A DNA stretch of 52,914 nt from Lelliottia wanjuensis (GCF_030238365.1 NZ_JASSOT010000071.1:1-52914); one strand, 5' to 3'. Numbered from the stretch's first letter, positions 16,086-25,368 are shown. The notes: a model not told the origin generated them from the sequence alone. Made by a program: numbers and translations.

Positions 16086-17234
16086 ATGGGTTTGCATTCC
16101 ACGCGCTGGCTGGCGCTCAGCTATTTTACCTACTTCTTTAGCTACGGTATTTTTCTGCCTTTCTGGAGCGTGTGGCTCAAAGGTATCGGCCTGACGCCGG
16201 AAACCATCGGCGTGCTGCTGGGCGCAGGCCTGGTAGCGCGATTCCTCGGCAGCCTGCTGATTGCGCCGCGCGTCAGCGATCCCTCTCTGCTCATAAAAGC
16301 CATGCGCATTCTCGCGCTTCTCACACTGGTCTTCCTCGCGGGCTTCTGGGTCAGCCAGCAGTTTGCCTGGCTGATGGTGGTAATGGTCGGCTTTAACCTC
16401 TTCTTCTCGCCGCTGGTTCCGCTGACGGATGCCCTGGCGAACACCTGGCAAAAACAGGTGACGATGGACTACGGGCGTGTGCGTCTGTGGGGATCGGTGG
16501 CCTTTGTGATTGGCTCGGCGCTGGTGGGCAAGCTGGTCAGTCTCTATGACTATCGGGCGATTCTGGCGCTGCTCAGCGTGGGCATTGCCTCGATGCTGCT
16601 GGGTATGCTGCTGCAACCCTCGGTCAAACCGCAGGGCGAAAGCCGCCATCAGGAGAGCACCGGCTGGGCTGCGTGGAGCACACTGATTAAGCAAAGCTGG
16701 CGTTTTCTCGCCTGCGTTTGTCTGTTGCAGGGCGCGCATGCGGCCTACTACGGTTTTAGCGCGATTTACTGGCAGGGCGCGGGATATTCCGCCTCGGCGG
16801 TCGGGTATTTATGGTCGCTCGGCGTGGTGGCGGAAGTTATCATTTTTGCGCTGAGCAAAAAGCTGTTCCGCCGCTTTGGCGCGCGCGATCTGCTCCTGCT
16901 CTCCGCCGTGTGCGGCGTGCTGCGCTGGGGGATCATGGGCTGGACCACCGAGTTGCCGTGGCTGATAGTCGCTCAGATCCTGCACTGCGGGACCTTCACC
17001 GTCTGCCATCTGGCGGCGATGCGCTATATCGCCGCGCGTCAGGGCAGCGAAGTCATTCGTCTCCAGGCGGTCTATTCGGCGGTGGCGATGGGCGGCAGTA
17101 TTGCGGTGATGACGGTGTTCGCGGGCTTCTTGTATCAGCATCTCGGCCACGGCGTGTTCTGGGTAATGGCGCTGGTGGCGCTGCCGGCTCTGGTGGTTCG
17201 TCCCAAAGTGGCAGCGCAAAACGTGGCGTTATGA
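16086..17234 (+). CDS. hcaT: MFS transporter HcaT (putative 3-phenylpropionate permease)
   Basis: The 382-residue, 12-segment major facilitator protein closely matches E. coli HcaT, for example YFTYFFSYGIFLPFWSVWLK and GAHAAYYGFSAIYWQ. In E. coli it is thought to import 3-phenylpropionate for the hca dioxygenase operon, but no hca enzyme genes are present here. The ATG at 16086 was chosen over an upstream in-frame start because it follows GGGAGG directly and matches the E. coli start. Its stop codon overlaps the csiE stop on the opposite strand. Confidence 0.93.
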   Translation: MGLHSTRWLALSYFTYFFSYGIFLPFWSVWLKGIGLTPETIGVLLGAGLVARFLGSLLIAPRVSDPSLLIKAMRILALLTLVFLAGFWVSQQFAWLMVVMVGFNLFFSPLVPLTDALANTWQKQVTMDYGRVRLWGSVAFVIGSALVGKLVSLYDYRAILALLSVGIASMLLGMLLQPSVKPQGESRHQESTGWAAWSTLIKQSWRFLACVCLLQGAHAAYYGFSAIYWQGAGYSASAVGYLWSLGVVAEVIIFALSKKLFRRFGARDLLLLSAVCGVLRWGIMGWTTELPWLIVAQILHCGTFTVCHLAAMRYIAARQGSEVIRLQAVYSAVAMGGSIAVMTVFAGFLYQHLGHGVFWVMALVALPALVVRPKVAAQNVAL

Positions 17235-18506
17235 TTCCAGCATGGCGCGAATATGTTCCTGCTGCTGCGGGTTGAGCGTCTCCACGGCGTGGATCAGCGG
17301 CGGCGAGAACAGCGGCAGGGCGGTGGCGTAAGGGGTAATGATCAGCGCCGCCTCGCGCGGTGCGCCCTCTTTCTGGAACGTCTGAAGCGACACATAGCGG
17401 ATGTTCAGCGGCAGCAGCGTCAGTTCGCGCAGCTGCCCCTCAATCAGTACTTCGCAGGCTTTATCATCCCCCGTCAGTAACACGACCTGCTTCTCATGCA
17501 GGTCGGTCTCCTGCATCAGCCAGGCACCAAAAATCACGGCCACCAGGCTCATCTCTTCATCAGAAAAACGCAGGCCGAATTCCGCTTCCACTTCAAACAG
17601 CACGTCCCTTGTGGTGCGCATCAGGCGCGGGTAGAGGCGACCGATCTCTTCCGGCAGGCTGTTGTCGATGCCGATGCCAAACAGCGAACGATCCAGCGCC
17701 TGGGAAAGGTGGATGTAGAGCTGATCCGTCAGCCCCTGTTCATCGCTAAAGCGCATGCCCGTCTGGCCGCGAAAACGGCCAATCATGCGTGAGATGGCGT
17801 GGCGCAGGCGTTGGTCCAGCTGATGGGCATCGCGCAGCGGATCGGGGGTGCGCAGCATCATAAACAGCAGCGACAGAAACAGCGGCTCATCCGCATGCGG
17901 GCTTTGGTGTACGCGGCGCTGCCAGTGGCGGACAATCTCCTGCGCCGCCAGGTATTCACCGCGCGAATGCGCCCAGTGGCGCTGCACCGGGGAGAACTGC
18001 GGCGTCTGCCCCAGATGATGCTGGATCAGGCAATATTGCAGGTAGAGCTGCAGAAACTGCACGTCGCGGCACTCAAAGTGGCGCTGCAGACGGCGCGAAC
18101 AGAAGCCGATCAGCGCCCGCAGGTTGGTGTCGTCGTACAGCGTGCGCGCGATGCCGAGCTGTTTAAGCTCCGTTTTAAGCGCCGGGGTAAACTGTTGGCT
18201 AATAAAATGCGGGCAAAGCCGCAGCGCCCGGCGCAACCAGTGCAGCAGGCATAGGCGTTGATCGAGCGTCGTACCTTCAATTCGGAAGCTGCCGTCATGA
18301 TGCGTCACGATGTTCAGCCGGTGATAGCGCTGGATCTCATCGCGCGTCTCGGCTATATCTTGCCGTGCGATGTCGTCGTCGACCCCATTGATATCGATAA
18401 TGCTTTGCGGGGTGACGGCAAAACCTGGCAGGTAAAGCATCAAAAGCACCTGGCAGCGGCGCTGCGAACTGGAAAGCACAGATGGGTTTTCGAGTGTCGT
18501 CATCAT
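17229..18506 (-). CDS. csiE: stationary-phase inducible protein CsiE, PRD-containing
   Basis: The 425-residue protein matches E. coli CsiE (426). It has an N-terminal segment with SSQRRCQVLLMLY, a region like those of PTS-regulated transcription factors, and a C-terminal PRD domain with SDEEMSLVAVIFGAWL. CsiE is under sigma-S and CRP control in E. coli; its function is not established. The start MMTTLEN agrees with E. coli, and the 34-codon upstream extension was dropped. It converges with hcaT: the last six bases are shared, so the TAA of csiE is read as a Leu codon in hcaT. Confidence 0.9.
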   Translation of the reverse strand: MMTTLENPSVLSSSQRRCQVLLMLYLPGFAVTPQSIIDINGVDDDIARQDIAETRDEIQRYHRLNIVTHHDGSFRIEGTTLDQRLCLLHWLRRALRLCPHFISQQFTPALKTELKQLGIARTLYDDTNLRALIGFCSRRLQRHFECRDVQFLQLYLQYCLIQHHLGQTPQFSPVQRHWAHSRGEYLAAQEIVRHWQRRVHQSPHADEPLFLSLLFMMLRTPDPLRDAHQLDQRLRHAISRMIGRFRGQTGMRFSDEQGLTDQLYIHLSQALDRSLFGIGIDNSLPEEIGRLYPRLMRTTRDVLFEVEAEFGLRFSDEEMSLVAVIFGAWLMQETDLHEKQVVLLTGDDKACEVLIEGQLRELTLLPLNIRYVSLQTFQKEGAPREAALIITPYATALPLFSPPLIHAVETLNPQQQEHIRAMLES

Positions 18507-18631
18507 CTGTCGGGTATCCAGTAGGGGTATTCGATAAGAATAGCTAAAGGATGTGCGCAGGAAAGCGCACCCGCGGGTCTTTCCGTCAGGAATGCGGGAG
18601 AACATCACAGAATTTTTGACGTGAGGAATCG

Positions 18632-19270
18632 ATGCAAATAGTTAAACACAGCGCGACGGCGCTATTTTTGGCGGTTTTATCTTCTGCCGCTGCCGCGCAT
18701 CCTCATAGTTTTATCAGCCTGCAGACGGAAATTGTCGCGGATGATACGCACCTCAGCGGGCTGAAAATGCGCTGGACGATGGATGAAATTACATCATCCG
18801 ATCTGCTCTATGACGCGGGCAATGCGAAACCGGGCGATGAGATCTGGAAAAAGCTGGCGGCGGAGGTGATGGCCAACGTGCTCGGGCAGCACTACTTCAC
18901 CGAGTTCTGGCATAACGGCCAGAAAGTGAAATTCCTCAATCGGCCCACCACCTACGGGATGGAGCGCGACGGTCATCAGGCGGTGTTAACCTTTATTCTG
19001 CCGCTGGCGGAACCGCAGCCGCTCGCCGGGCAGAAATACACGTTTTCGACCTTTGACCCGAGCTACTACGTCGACATGAGCTATGCAGAGGACAAAGATG
19101 CGGCCCTTCCCGCCGCGCTGCAAAAGCGCTGCAAAATTGCGGTCCATACGCCAACGCCGAGCGAAGAGACGATGAATTTTGCGCTATCCCTCGATAAAGC
19201 CGACGCGCCGCCGGAGGATATGGATTTGGGTAAACAGTTTGCGCAGCAGGTGACCGTGCAATGTCAGTGA
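18632..19270 (+). CDS. DUF1007 periplasmic protein, ZevA-like metal uptake component
   Basis: The 212-residue protein has a signal peptide cleaved near AAA/HPHSF and a DUF1007 domain. The mature N-terminus begins with a His-Pro-His motif that could bind metal. DUF1007 proteins pair with NicO-type permeases; the Haemophilus pair ZevAB acts in zinc acquisition. The gene overlaps the following permease gene by 10 bases, a strong sign that the two act together. It is divergent from csiE (125-base gap). No clear Zur or NikR operator was seen, so the metal is uncertain (Zn, Ni or Co). Confidence 0.8.
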   Translation: MQIVKHSATALFLAVLSSAAAAHPHSFISLQTEIVADDTHLSGLKMRWTMDEITSSDLLYDAGNAKPGDEIWKKLAAEVMANVLGQHYFTEFWHNGQKVKFLNRPTTYGMERDGHQAVLTFILPLAEPQPLAGQKYTFSTFDPSYYVDMSYAEDKDAALPAALQKRCKIAVHTPTPSEETMNFALSLDKADAPPEDMDLGKQFAQQVTVQCQ

Positions 19271-20241
19271 TTGTCTCCTCACTCAGTAAAAAACGCCGCT
19301 GGCTGCATCTCTGGCCGCTATTCCTGTTTCTGGTTCTGGCTGCCGTTGGCGCACTCTGGCTCTGGCAGGCGTGGCCGCAGGTGATGATGAAAAGCATTAT
19401 CTGGCAGCGCGAAGTCAATCAGCAGATGAGCGGGCTGCTCAAAGCGGTGGCGGAGAATCCGACCAAAGCGGGTGGCTCGCTGCTGATCTTCAGTTTTCTG
19501 TACGGCGTGCTGCACGCCCTGGGGCCGGGCCACGGGAAAATTGTGATCACCACCTGGCTTGCGACCCATCCTTCAAAGCTCAAATCGAGTATTGGCCTGA
19601 CGCTCGCCTCTTCTTTATTGCAGGGGCTGGTGGCAATTGCGCTGGTGGTTGTGGTGCTGACGGTGCTGCAACTTCCGGCTCGCCAGCTGCACATGAGCAG
19701 CTTCTGGCTGGAGAAGGGCAGCTATGCTCTGGTGGGTGTGCTGGGGCTGTTGCTCTGCTGGCGAGCGGTCAAAAAACTGCGGGCCTTGCTGCAGAAACCC
19801 AAATTCAAAGCGTTTACGCCGCATCATGTTCACGATGCACACTGTGGCTGCGGGCATCAGCATTTGCCGACGCAGGAGCAGCTGCAAAGCGGGGACGACT
19901 GGCGCGCGCGGCTGGTGATTATCCTGTCGATGGGGATGCGGCCCTGTTCCGGGGCGATCATGGTGCTGTTGTTCAGTAAGGTGATTGGGGTGTTTAGCTG
20001 GGGCGTGATCTCCGCGCTGGCGATGGCGGCGGGGACGTCGCTGACGATTACGTCGCTGGCCTTGCTGGTCCACAGTTTTCGCCAGCTGGCGGTGAAACTG
20101 AGCGGCAATAAAACGCCGGTACTGTGGCGGCAGGTGGGCTGGACAACGCTGGCGTTAGCGGGAGGCGTGATTTTACTGGTGGCGGCGGTGACGATGTGGG
20201 TCAGCGCGGTGCCGGTGGGGCGGGGGTTACGACCGTTTTAA
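19261..20241 (+). CDS. NicO-family metal permease, ZevB-like
   Basis: The 326-residue inner membrane protein has about seven hydrophobic segments. The NicO/RcnA-type signature is GVLHALGPGHGK, with a second conserved block SMGMRPCSGA. A His/Cys-rich cytoplasmic or loop segment (HHVHDAHCGCGHQH) is likely a metal-binding site. Family members transport Ni, Co or Zn. The start ATG lies within the end of the DUF1007 gene, so translation is coupled. The unit is inserted between csiE and suhB, where E. coli K-12 has yfhR instead. Confidence 0.85.
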   Translation: MSVIVSSLSKKRRWLHLWPLFLFLVLAAVGALWLWQAWPQVMMKSIIWQREVNQQMSGLLKAVAENPTKAGGSLLIFSFLYGVLHALGPGHGKIVITTWLATHPSKLKSSIGLTLASSLLQGLVAIALVVVVLTVLQLPARQLHMSSFWLEKGSYALVGVLGLLLCWRAVKKLRALLQKPKFKAFTPHHVHDAHCGCGHQHLPTQEQLQSGDDWRARLVIILSMGMRPCSGAIMVLLFSKVIGVFSWGVISALAMAAGTSLTITSLALLVHSFRQLAVKLSGNKTPVLWRQVGWTTLALAGGVILLVAAVTMWVSAVPVGRGLRPF

Positions 20242-20276
20242 TTTTAGTAGGGTGAGCGCTGATGCCCTCACCCTAA

Positions 20277-20297
20277 CCCTCTCCCACAGGGAGAGGG
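20277..20297. repeat. palindromic intergenic repeat, possible terminator
   Basis: CCCTCTCCC-ACA-GGGAGAGGG is a perfect 9-bp dyad inside a longer repeat (CCCTCACCCTAACCCTCTC) that is common between enterobacterial genes. It lies between the convergent ends of the NicO permease gene and suhB. A similar unit at 128-144 is interrupted by an IS. Confidence 0.65.
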
Positions 20298-20309
20298 AAC
20301 CGAAAGGAA

Positions 20310-21116
20310 TTAACGCTTCAGCGCTTCACTCAATTCGTCACGCATGTTCGCCAGCATCGCTTTCACGACACGCGGGTTACCGGCAACGATGTTACCGCTC
20401 ATCATGTAGTTATGACCGCCGGTGAAGTCGCACACCAGGGCGCCTGCTTCACGGGCAATCAGTTCGCCTGCGGCAAAATCCCACGGCTTCAGCGCGATTT
20501 CGAAATAACCGTCAACGCGGCCCGCGGCCACGTAAGCCAGATCCAGCGCAGCAGAACCGGTGCGACGGAAATCCGCGCATTCGGTGTAGAGCTTGCCGAG
20601 GATCTTCATGTAGGTCTGAGCGTGCTGTTTCGCCTTGAACGGGAAACCGGTCGCCAGAATAGTGCCATCCAGATCGCGAGAGTTGCTGCCGCGCAGACGG
20701 TAGCCGTTCAGCTGTGCGCCCTGACCACGGGTTGCGGTGAACAGTTCGTTACGCATTGGATCGTAAACCACGGCCACTTCAGTACGGCCTTTGATGCGTA
20801 CAGCGATAGAAACAGAGAAATGTGGGAGGCGTTTAACGAAGTTGGTGGTGCCATCCAGTGGATCGATTACCCATTGAACATCCTGATCTTCGCCTGTCAT
20901 TTCACCGCCTTCTTCAGCGATGATGGTGTGCTGCGGGTAAGATTTGCGAATGGTTTCGACAATAATCGCTTCTGCGGCTTTATCGACGTTAGTCACAAAG
21001 TCATTGCTGCCTTTCTGGCTGGTTTCTACAGAATCTGGCGTTTCGTAGTGTTTGGCAATTACATTACCCGCCTTGCGCGCTGCGCGCACGGCGATGGTCA
21101 ACATAGGATGTTGCAT
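20310..21116 (-). CDS. suhB: inositol-1-monophosphatase / rRNA antitermination factor SuhB
   Basis: SuhB is a Mg-dependent inositol monophosphatase that in E. coli also joins the Nus complex on ribosomal RNA transcripts. The 268 residues carry the family motifs: the metal site [19 protein letters not shown], the upstream Glu pair in IIAEEGGE, and the C-terminal [16 protein letters not shown]. Length and sequence match E. coli SuhB (267). It is divergent from trmJ (135-base gap), the usual enterobacterial arrangement. Confidence 0.97.
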   Translation of the reverse strand: MQHPMLTIAVRAARKAGNVIAKHYETPDSVETSQKGSNDFVTNVDKAAEAIIVETIRKSYPQHTIIAEEGGEMTGEDQDVQWVIDPLDGTTNFVKRLPHFSVSIAVRIKGRTEVAVVYDPMRNELFTATRGQGAQLNGYRLRGSNSRDLDGTILATGFPFKAKQHAQTYMKILGKLYTECADFRRTGSAALDLAYVAAGRVDGYFEIALKPWDFAAGELIAREAGALVCDFTGGHNYMMSGNIVAGNPRVVKAMLANMRDELSEALKR

Positions 21117-21251
21117 CGGTTACTCTCACTGGATGTTAAAGAACAGGGAAACGAAAACGGCCCAGAGTATAGCAGCGAGTTCGGATCATGTCTCTCGTTT
21201 ATGATAATATGGCCGAATATTCTTCAGACACTGGCTTTCGAAAAACTCATT

Positions 21252-21986
21252 ATGCTGCAAAACATCCGAATCGTACTGGTCGAAACATCGCACACCGGCA
21301 ATATGGGCTCTGTCGCCCGCGCTATGAAAACCATGGGTTTAACTAATCTGTGGCTGGTCAATCCGCTGGTGAAACCAGATTCTCAGGCCATCGCCCTGGC
21401 AGCAGGCGCGAGTGACGTGATCGGCAACGCGCAGATCGTCGATACCCTCGACGAAGCGCTGGCGGGCTGTAGCCTGGTGGTTGGTACCAGCGCGCGTTCG
21501 CGCACGCTGCCGTGGCCGATGCTTGATCCGCGCGAATGCGGCCTGAAAAGCGTCGCCGAAGCTCAGCAGGCGCCTATCGCCCTGGTATTTGGTCGTGAGC
21601 GCGTCGGTCTGACCAACGACGAACTGCAGAAGTGTCATTATCACGTGGCGATTGCCGCAAACCCGGAATACAGCTCCCTGAACCTGGCGATGGCGGTGCA
21701 GGTTATCGCCTACGAAGTACGTATGGCGTGGCTGGCGACTCAGGAAAAAGGCGTCAGCGCCGAGCAGGAAGAAGAGGCCGCGTATCCGCTGGTGGACGAT
21801 CTGGAGCGTTTCTACGGTCATCTGGAACAAACGCTGCTGACCACCGGTTTTATCCGCGCGTCGCACCCAGGTCAGGTGATGAACAAGCTGCGCCGTCTGT
21901 TTACCCGCGCTCGCCCGGAAACGCAGGAGCTGAACATTCTGCGCGGGATGCTGGCGTCGATTATTGAGCAGAAGAATAAAGAGTAA
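21252..21986 (+). CDS. trmJ: tRNA (cytidine/uridine-2'-O)-methyltransferase TrmJ
   Basis: TrmJ methylates the ribose 2'-OH of nucleotide 32 in several tRNAs using S-adenosylmethionine. The 244 residues begin [20 protein letters not shown]. The SPOUT knot motifs are [28 protein letters not shown] and [16 protein letters not shown], followed by a C-terminal helical extension. The frame is open far upstream into suhB antisense, but the family start is the ATG at 21252. A REP element follows, then the iscR promoter. Confidence 0.96.
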   Translation: MLQNIRIVLVETSHTGNMGSVARAMKTMGLTNLWLVNPLVKPDSQAIALAAGASDVIGNAQIVDTLDEALAGCSLVVGTSARSRTLPWPMLDPRECGLKSVAEAQQAPIALVFGRERVGLTNDELQKCHYHVAIAANPEYSSLNLAMAVQVIAYEVRMAWLATQEKGVSAEQEEEAAYPLVDDLERFYGHLEQTLLTTGFIRASHPGQVMNKLRRLFTRARPETQELNILRGMLASIIEQKNKE

Positions 21987-21998
21987 TGCGCACGATTT

Positions 21999-22029
21999 TG
22001 TAGGCCGGGTAAGCGAAGCGCCACCCGGC
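21999..22029. repeat. REP element
   Basis: A single unit (TGTAGGCCGGGTAAGCGAAG, then CGCCACCCGGC) lies between trmJ and iscR. It is the intact version of the REP that is cut by the IS at the right window edge. Confidence 0.85.
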
Positions 22030-22055
22030 AAGGCTTTGAGCGCACATATGGCTAA

Positions 22056-22080
22056 ATACCTGACTAAAACAGTCAAGTAA
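22056..22080 (+). promoter_or_regulatory. IscR type 1 operator (upstream)
   Basis: A 25-bp site of the form ATACCTGACT-N4-CAGTCAAGTAA matches the type 1 motif recognised by [2Fe-2S]-IscR. It is immediately followed by a second site, the arrangement known from E. coli, where holo-IscR represses its own operon. Confidence 0.8.
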
Positions 22081-22105
22081 ATAGTTGACCAATTTAGTCG
22101 GGAAT
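22081..22105 (+). promoter_or_regulatory. IscR type 1 operator overlapping the iscR promoter
   Basis: A second 25-bp type 1 site (ATAGTTGACC, then TTTAGTCGGGAAT) directly abuts the first. It contains TTGACC (22085-22090), which could serve as the -35, so bound IscR would block RNA polymerase. Confidence 0.8.
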
Positions 22106-22188
22106 GTCAGACTTGGCCCTGCTATGCAATACCCCCCATTTTACAATAAAAAACCCCGGGCAGGGGCGAGTTTGAGGTTAAGTAAGAC

Positions 22189-22680
22189 ATGAGACTGACA
22201 TCTAAAGGGCGTTATGCTGTGACCGCGATGCTGGACGTTGCGCTCAACTCTGAATCGGGCCCGGTTCCGTTGGCTGATATTTCTGAACGTCAGGGAATTT
22301 CCCTCTCTTATCTGGAACAGCTGTTCTCCAGATTGCGTAAAAACGGATTGGTTTCCAGCGTGCGTGGCCCAGGCGGCGGCTATCTGCTGGGTAAAGACGC
22401 GGGCAGTATTGCAGTAGGCGAAGTCATTAGCGCTGTTGATGAGTCGGTAGATGCGACCCGTTGCCAGGGCAAAGGCGGCTGTCAGGGCGGCGATAAATGC
22501 CTGACCCACGCGCTGTGGCGCGATCTGAGCGACCGTCTGACCGGCTTCCTGAACAACATCACCCTCGGTGAACTGGTGAATAACCAGGAAGTTCTGGATG
22601 TTTCTGGTCGCCAGCACAGCCATGAATCACAACGCAGCACCCGCGGACAAGACGCGATCGACGTCAAATTACGCGCTTAA
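22189..22680 (+). CDS. iscR: Fe-S cluster-sensing regulator IscR
   Basis: IscR is an Rrf2-family winged-helix regulator that carries a [2Fe-2S] cluster and represses the isc operon when clusters are plentiful; the apo form activates suf. The 163 residues show the N-terminal helix-turn-helix ([18 protein letters not shown]), the wing RGPGGGY, and the cluster ligands Cys92, Cys98, Cys104 and His107 ([17 protein letters not shown]). It is the first gene of a complete isc operon and has two operators upstream. Confidence 0.98.
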   Translation: MRLTSKGRYAVTAMLDVALNSESGPVPLADISERQGISLSYLEQLFSRLRKNGLVSSVRGPGGGYLLGKDAGSIAVGEVISAVDESVDATRCQGKGGCQGGDKCLTHALWRDLSDRLTGFLNNITLGELVNNQEVLDVSGRQHSHESQRSTRGQDAIDVKLRA

Positions 22681-22699
22681 AAAAACGATAAGAATTTCA

Positions 22700-22765
22700 G
22701 AATCAGGCCGGGGCGTTAACTCGCCCCGTCTACTCGGTCGTACATCCAGCCGGTTAGCCTGATTC
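22700..22765 (+). ncRNA. structured iscR-iscS intercistronic RNA element
   Basis: A 9-bp outer stem (GAATCAGGC at 22700-22708 with GCCTGATTC at 22757-22765) encloses a GC-rich hairpin (CGGGGCG/CGCCCCG, 22709-22728) and a second smaller arm. In E. coli the sRNA RyhB pairs near the iscS start and causes loss of iscSUA mRNA, while a structure in this gap keeps the iscR part stable. This element is in the matching place. It is a cis element of the mRNA, not a separate gene. Confidence 0.6.
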
Positions 22766-22800
22766 CTTGCATTAGAGCGATGTACGGAGTTTATAGAACA

Positions 22801-24015
22801 ATGAAATTACCGATCTATCTCGATTACTCCGCAACCACGCCGGTGGACCCGCGTGTTGCCGAGAAAATGATGCAGTGTCTGACCCTGGACGGAAACTTTG
22901 GTAACCCAGCTTCCCGTTCACACCGTTTTGGCTGGCATGCTGAAGAGGCGGTTGATATCGCCCGTAATCAGATTGCTGAGCTGGTTGGCGCCGATCCGCG
23001 TGAAATTGTTTTCACCTCCGGTGCGACCGAATCCGACAACCTGGCGATTAAAGGTGCGGCCAACTTCTATCAGAAAAAAGGCAAGCATATCATCACCAGC
23101 AAAACCGAACACAAAGCCGTGCTGGACACCTGTCGCCAGCTCGAGCGTGAAGGTTTTGAGGTCACCTATCTCGCCCCACAGAGCAACGGTATTATCGACC
23201 TGAAAGAGCTCGAAGCGGCGATGCGCGACGACACCATTCTGGTGTCCATCATGCACGTTAACAACGAAATCGGCGTGGTGCAGGATATCGCGACCATCGG
23301 CGAACTCTGCCGTGCGCGCGGCATCATCTATCACGTAGATGCCACCCAGAGCGTGGGCAAACTGCCTATCGACCTGAGCCAGCTGAAAGTGGACCTGATG
23401 TCCTTCTCCGGCCACAAAATCTATGGCCCGAAAGGTATCGGCGCGCTGTACGTTCGTCGTAAGCCACGTATCCGCATCGAAGCACAGATGCACGGCGGCG
23501 GTCACGAGCGCGGCATGCGTTCCGGTACGCTGCCTGTTCACCAGATCGTCGGCATGGGCGAAGCTTACCGTATTGCAAAAGAAGAGATGGAAAGCGAGAT
23601 GGCGCGTCTGCGCACGCTGCGCAACCGTCTGTGGGACGGCGTGAAAGATATGGAAGAAGTGTATCTGAACGGCGACCTTGAACAGGGTGCTCCAAACATT
23701 CTTAACGTCAGCTTCAACTACGTTGAAGGTGAATCGCTGATTATGGCCCTTAAAGACCTGGCCGTCTCTTCCGGTTCTGCCTGTACGTCTGCAAGCCTCG
23801 AGCCATCCTACGTGCTGCGCGCGCTGGGCATGACCGACGAGCTGGCACACAGTTCTATCCGTTTCTCTTTAGGTCGCTTCACTACCGAAGAAGAGATTGA
23901 CTACACCATCAAGCTGGTTCGTAACTCCATCGGCCGTCTGCGTGACCTTTCTCCACTGTGGGAAATGTTCAAACAGGGCGTGGATCTGAACAGCATTGAA
24001 TGGTCACATCACTAA
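22801..24015 (+). CDS. iscS: cysteine desulfurase IscS
   Basis: IscS is a PLP enzyme that takes sulfur from L-cysteine as a persulfide and passes it to IscU, TusA and ThiI for Fe-S clusters, tRNA thiolation and cofactors. The 404 residues equal E. coli IscS. The PLP lysine is in [12 protein letters not shown], the mobile persulfide Cys is in [13 protein letters not shown], and [10 protein letters not shown] is conserved. The start [14 protein letters not shown] was chosen by family match; an in-frame ATG seven codons earlier was not. Confidence 0.99.
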   Translation: MKLPIYLDYSATTPVDPRVAEKMMQCLTLDGNFGNPASRSHRFGWHAEEAVDIARNQIAELVGADPREIVFTSGATESDNLAIKGAANFYQKKGKHIITSKTEHKAVLDTCRQLEREGFEVTYLAPQSNGIIDLKELEAAMRDDTILVSIMHVNNEIGVVQDIATIGELCRARGIIYHVDATQSVGKLPIDLSQLKVDLMSFSGHKIYGPKGIGALYVRRKPRIRIEAQMHGGGHERGMRSGTLPVHQIVGMGEAYRIAKEEMESEMARLRTLRNRLWDGVKDMEEVYLNGDLEQGAPNILNVSFNYVEGESLIMALKDLAVSSGSACTSASLEPSYVLRALGMTDELAHSSIRFSLGRFTTEEEIDYTIKLVRNSIGRLRDLSPLWEMFKQGVDLNSIEWSHH

Positions 24016-24037
24016 TCGGTACGAAGGAGAATTCAAC

Positions 24038-24424
24038 ATGGCTTACAGCGAAAAAGTTATTGATCATTACGAGAACCCACGCAACGTTGGCTCTTTCGAC
24101 AACAGCGACGAAAGCATTGGTAGCGGCATGGTCGGCGCACCGGCCTGTGGCGACGTGATGAAGTTGCAGATTAAAGTCAACAATGAAGGTATCATTGAAG
24201 ACGCACGTTTCAAGACTTACGGCTGCGGTTCTGCGATCGCATCCAGCTCCCTGGTCACCGAGTGGGTGAAGGGCAAGTCTCTGGACGAAGCACAGGCAAT
24301 TAAAAACACTGATATTGCTGACGAACTCGAACTGCCACCGGTGAAAATTCACTGCTCTATCCTGGCAGAAGACGCGATCAAAGCCGCCATTGCGGACTAT
24401 AAAAGCAAACGTGAAGCAAAATAA
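24038..24424 (+). CDS. iscU: Fe-S cluster scaffold protein IscU
   Basis: IscU is the scaffold on which [2Fe-2S] and [4Fe-4S] clusters form from iron and IscS-derived sulfur before transfer by HscA/HscB. The 128 residues carry the three cluster cysteines (GAPACGD, YGCGSA, KIHCS) with the conserved His before the last. The HscA recognition motif LPPVK is present. AAGGAGA lies 9 bases before the ATG. It follows iscS by 22 bases. Confidence 0.99.
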   Translation: MAYSEKVIDHYENPRNVGSFDNSDESIGSGMVGAPACGDVMKLQIKVNNEGIIEDARFKTYGCGSAIASSSLVTEWVKGKSLDEAQAIKNTDIADELELPPVKIHCSILAEDAIKAAIADYKSKREAK

Positions 24425-24437
24425 TTGAGGTTTGAGT

Positions 24438-24761
24438 ATGTCGATTACCCTTAGCGACAGCGCTGCCGCGCGAGTAAGCGCCTTTCTGGCGAACCGTGGT
24501 AAAGGCTTTGGCCTGCGACTGGGCGTACGTACCTCCGGCTGTTCCGGTATGGCTTATGTACTGGAGTTTGTTGACGAACCGGCGACGGATGACACCGTGT
24601 TTGAAGACAAAGGCGTGAAGGTAGTAGTCGATGGCAAGAGCCTGCAATTTCTCAACGGCACTCAGCTGGATTTTGTGAAAGAAGGCCTGAACGAAGGCTT
24701 TAAATTCACCAATCCGAACGTAAAAGACGAGTGCGGTTGCGGCGAAAGCTTCCACGTTTAA
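24438..24761 (+). CDS. iscA: A-type Fe-S carrier protein IscA
   Basis: IscA receives and delivers Fe-S clusters or iron to apo-proteins, chiefly [4Fe-4S] targets. It has 107 residues, with the three ligand cysteines in [10 protein letters not shown] and DECGCGESF. The ATG at 24438 ([10 protein letters not shown]) has TTGAGG 8-13 bases upstream; a TTG two codons earlier is in frame but not the family start. It lies 13 bases after iscU. Confidence 0.98.
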   Translation: MSITLSDSAAARVSAFLANRGKGFGLRLGVRTSGCSGMAYVLEFVDEPATDDTVFEDKGVKVVVDGKSLQFLNGTQLDFVKEGLNEGFKFTNPNVKDECGCGESFHV

Positions 24762-24775
24762 CTGCGCGTTAACCG

Positions 24776-24809
24776 AAACCCCACCGTGGCCTGGCTACGT
24801 GTGGGGTTT
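24776..24809 (+). terminator. attenuating hairpin between iscA and hscB
   Basis: A 9-bp stem AAACCCCAC/GTGGGGTTT with additional inner pairs is followed by only a short T run. It likely reduces but does not stop read-through, giving lower hscBA-fdx than iscSUA expression. Confidence 0.6.
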
Positions 24810-24837
24810 GTTCTAACTGGCTAACCCTGAGATTGTT

Positions 24838-25353
24838 ATGGATTACTTCACCCTCTTTGGGTTGCCCGCCCAGTACCCGATCGATATCCAGGCCCTGACG
24901 GTTCGTTTCCAGGATCTGCAACGTCAATTCCATCCGGATAAATTTGCCAGCGGGTCACCGGCGGAGCAACTGGCTGCGGTTTCGCAGTCGGCCACCATCA
25001 ACCAGGCGTGGCAAACCCTGCGCAGCCCGCTCGCGCGCGCAGAGTATCTGCTTTCACTCCACGGTTTTGATCTGGCAAGTGAGCAACACACCGTTCGCGA
25101 CACCGCTTTCCTGATGGAACAGTTGGAGCTTCGCGAAGAGCTGGATGAGATCGAACAGGCGAAAGACGAAGTCCGTCTTGAAAGCTTCATCAAACGGGTG
25201 AAAGCGATGTTCGATACCCGCCATCAGCAGATGGTTGAACAACTGAATAACGAGACGTGGGACGTAGCGGCGGACACTGTACGCAAGCTGCGTTTTCTCG
25301 ATAAACTGCGAAGCAGTGCTGAACAACTCGAAGAAAAGCTGCTCGATTTCTGA
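24838..25353 (+). CDS. hscB: Hsc20 co-chaperone HscB
   Basis: HscB is a J-domain protein that brings IscU to the specialised Hsp70 HscA and stimulates its ATPase. The 171 residues contain an N-terminal J domain with the HPD motif ([11 protein letters not shown], about 32-34) and a C-terminal three-helix bundle that binds IscU. Length equals E. coli HscB. Confidence 0.98.
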   Translation: MDYFTLFGLPAQYPIDIQALTVRFQDLQRQFHPDKFASGSPAEQLAAVSQSATINQAWQTLRSPLARAEYLLSLHGFDLASEQHTVRDTAFLMEQLELREELDEIEQAKDEVRLESFIKRVKAMFDTRHQQMVEQLNNETWDVAADTVRKLRFLDKLRSSAEQLEEKLLDF

Positions 25354-25368
25354 TTTTGGAAGCTTAAC

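Noticed and set aside
20412..21251. 280-codon N-terminal extension of trmJ
   Set aside because: The extension runs antisense through suhB; the conserved TrmJ start and family length place the start at 21252.
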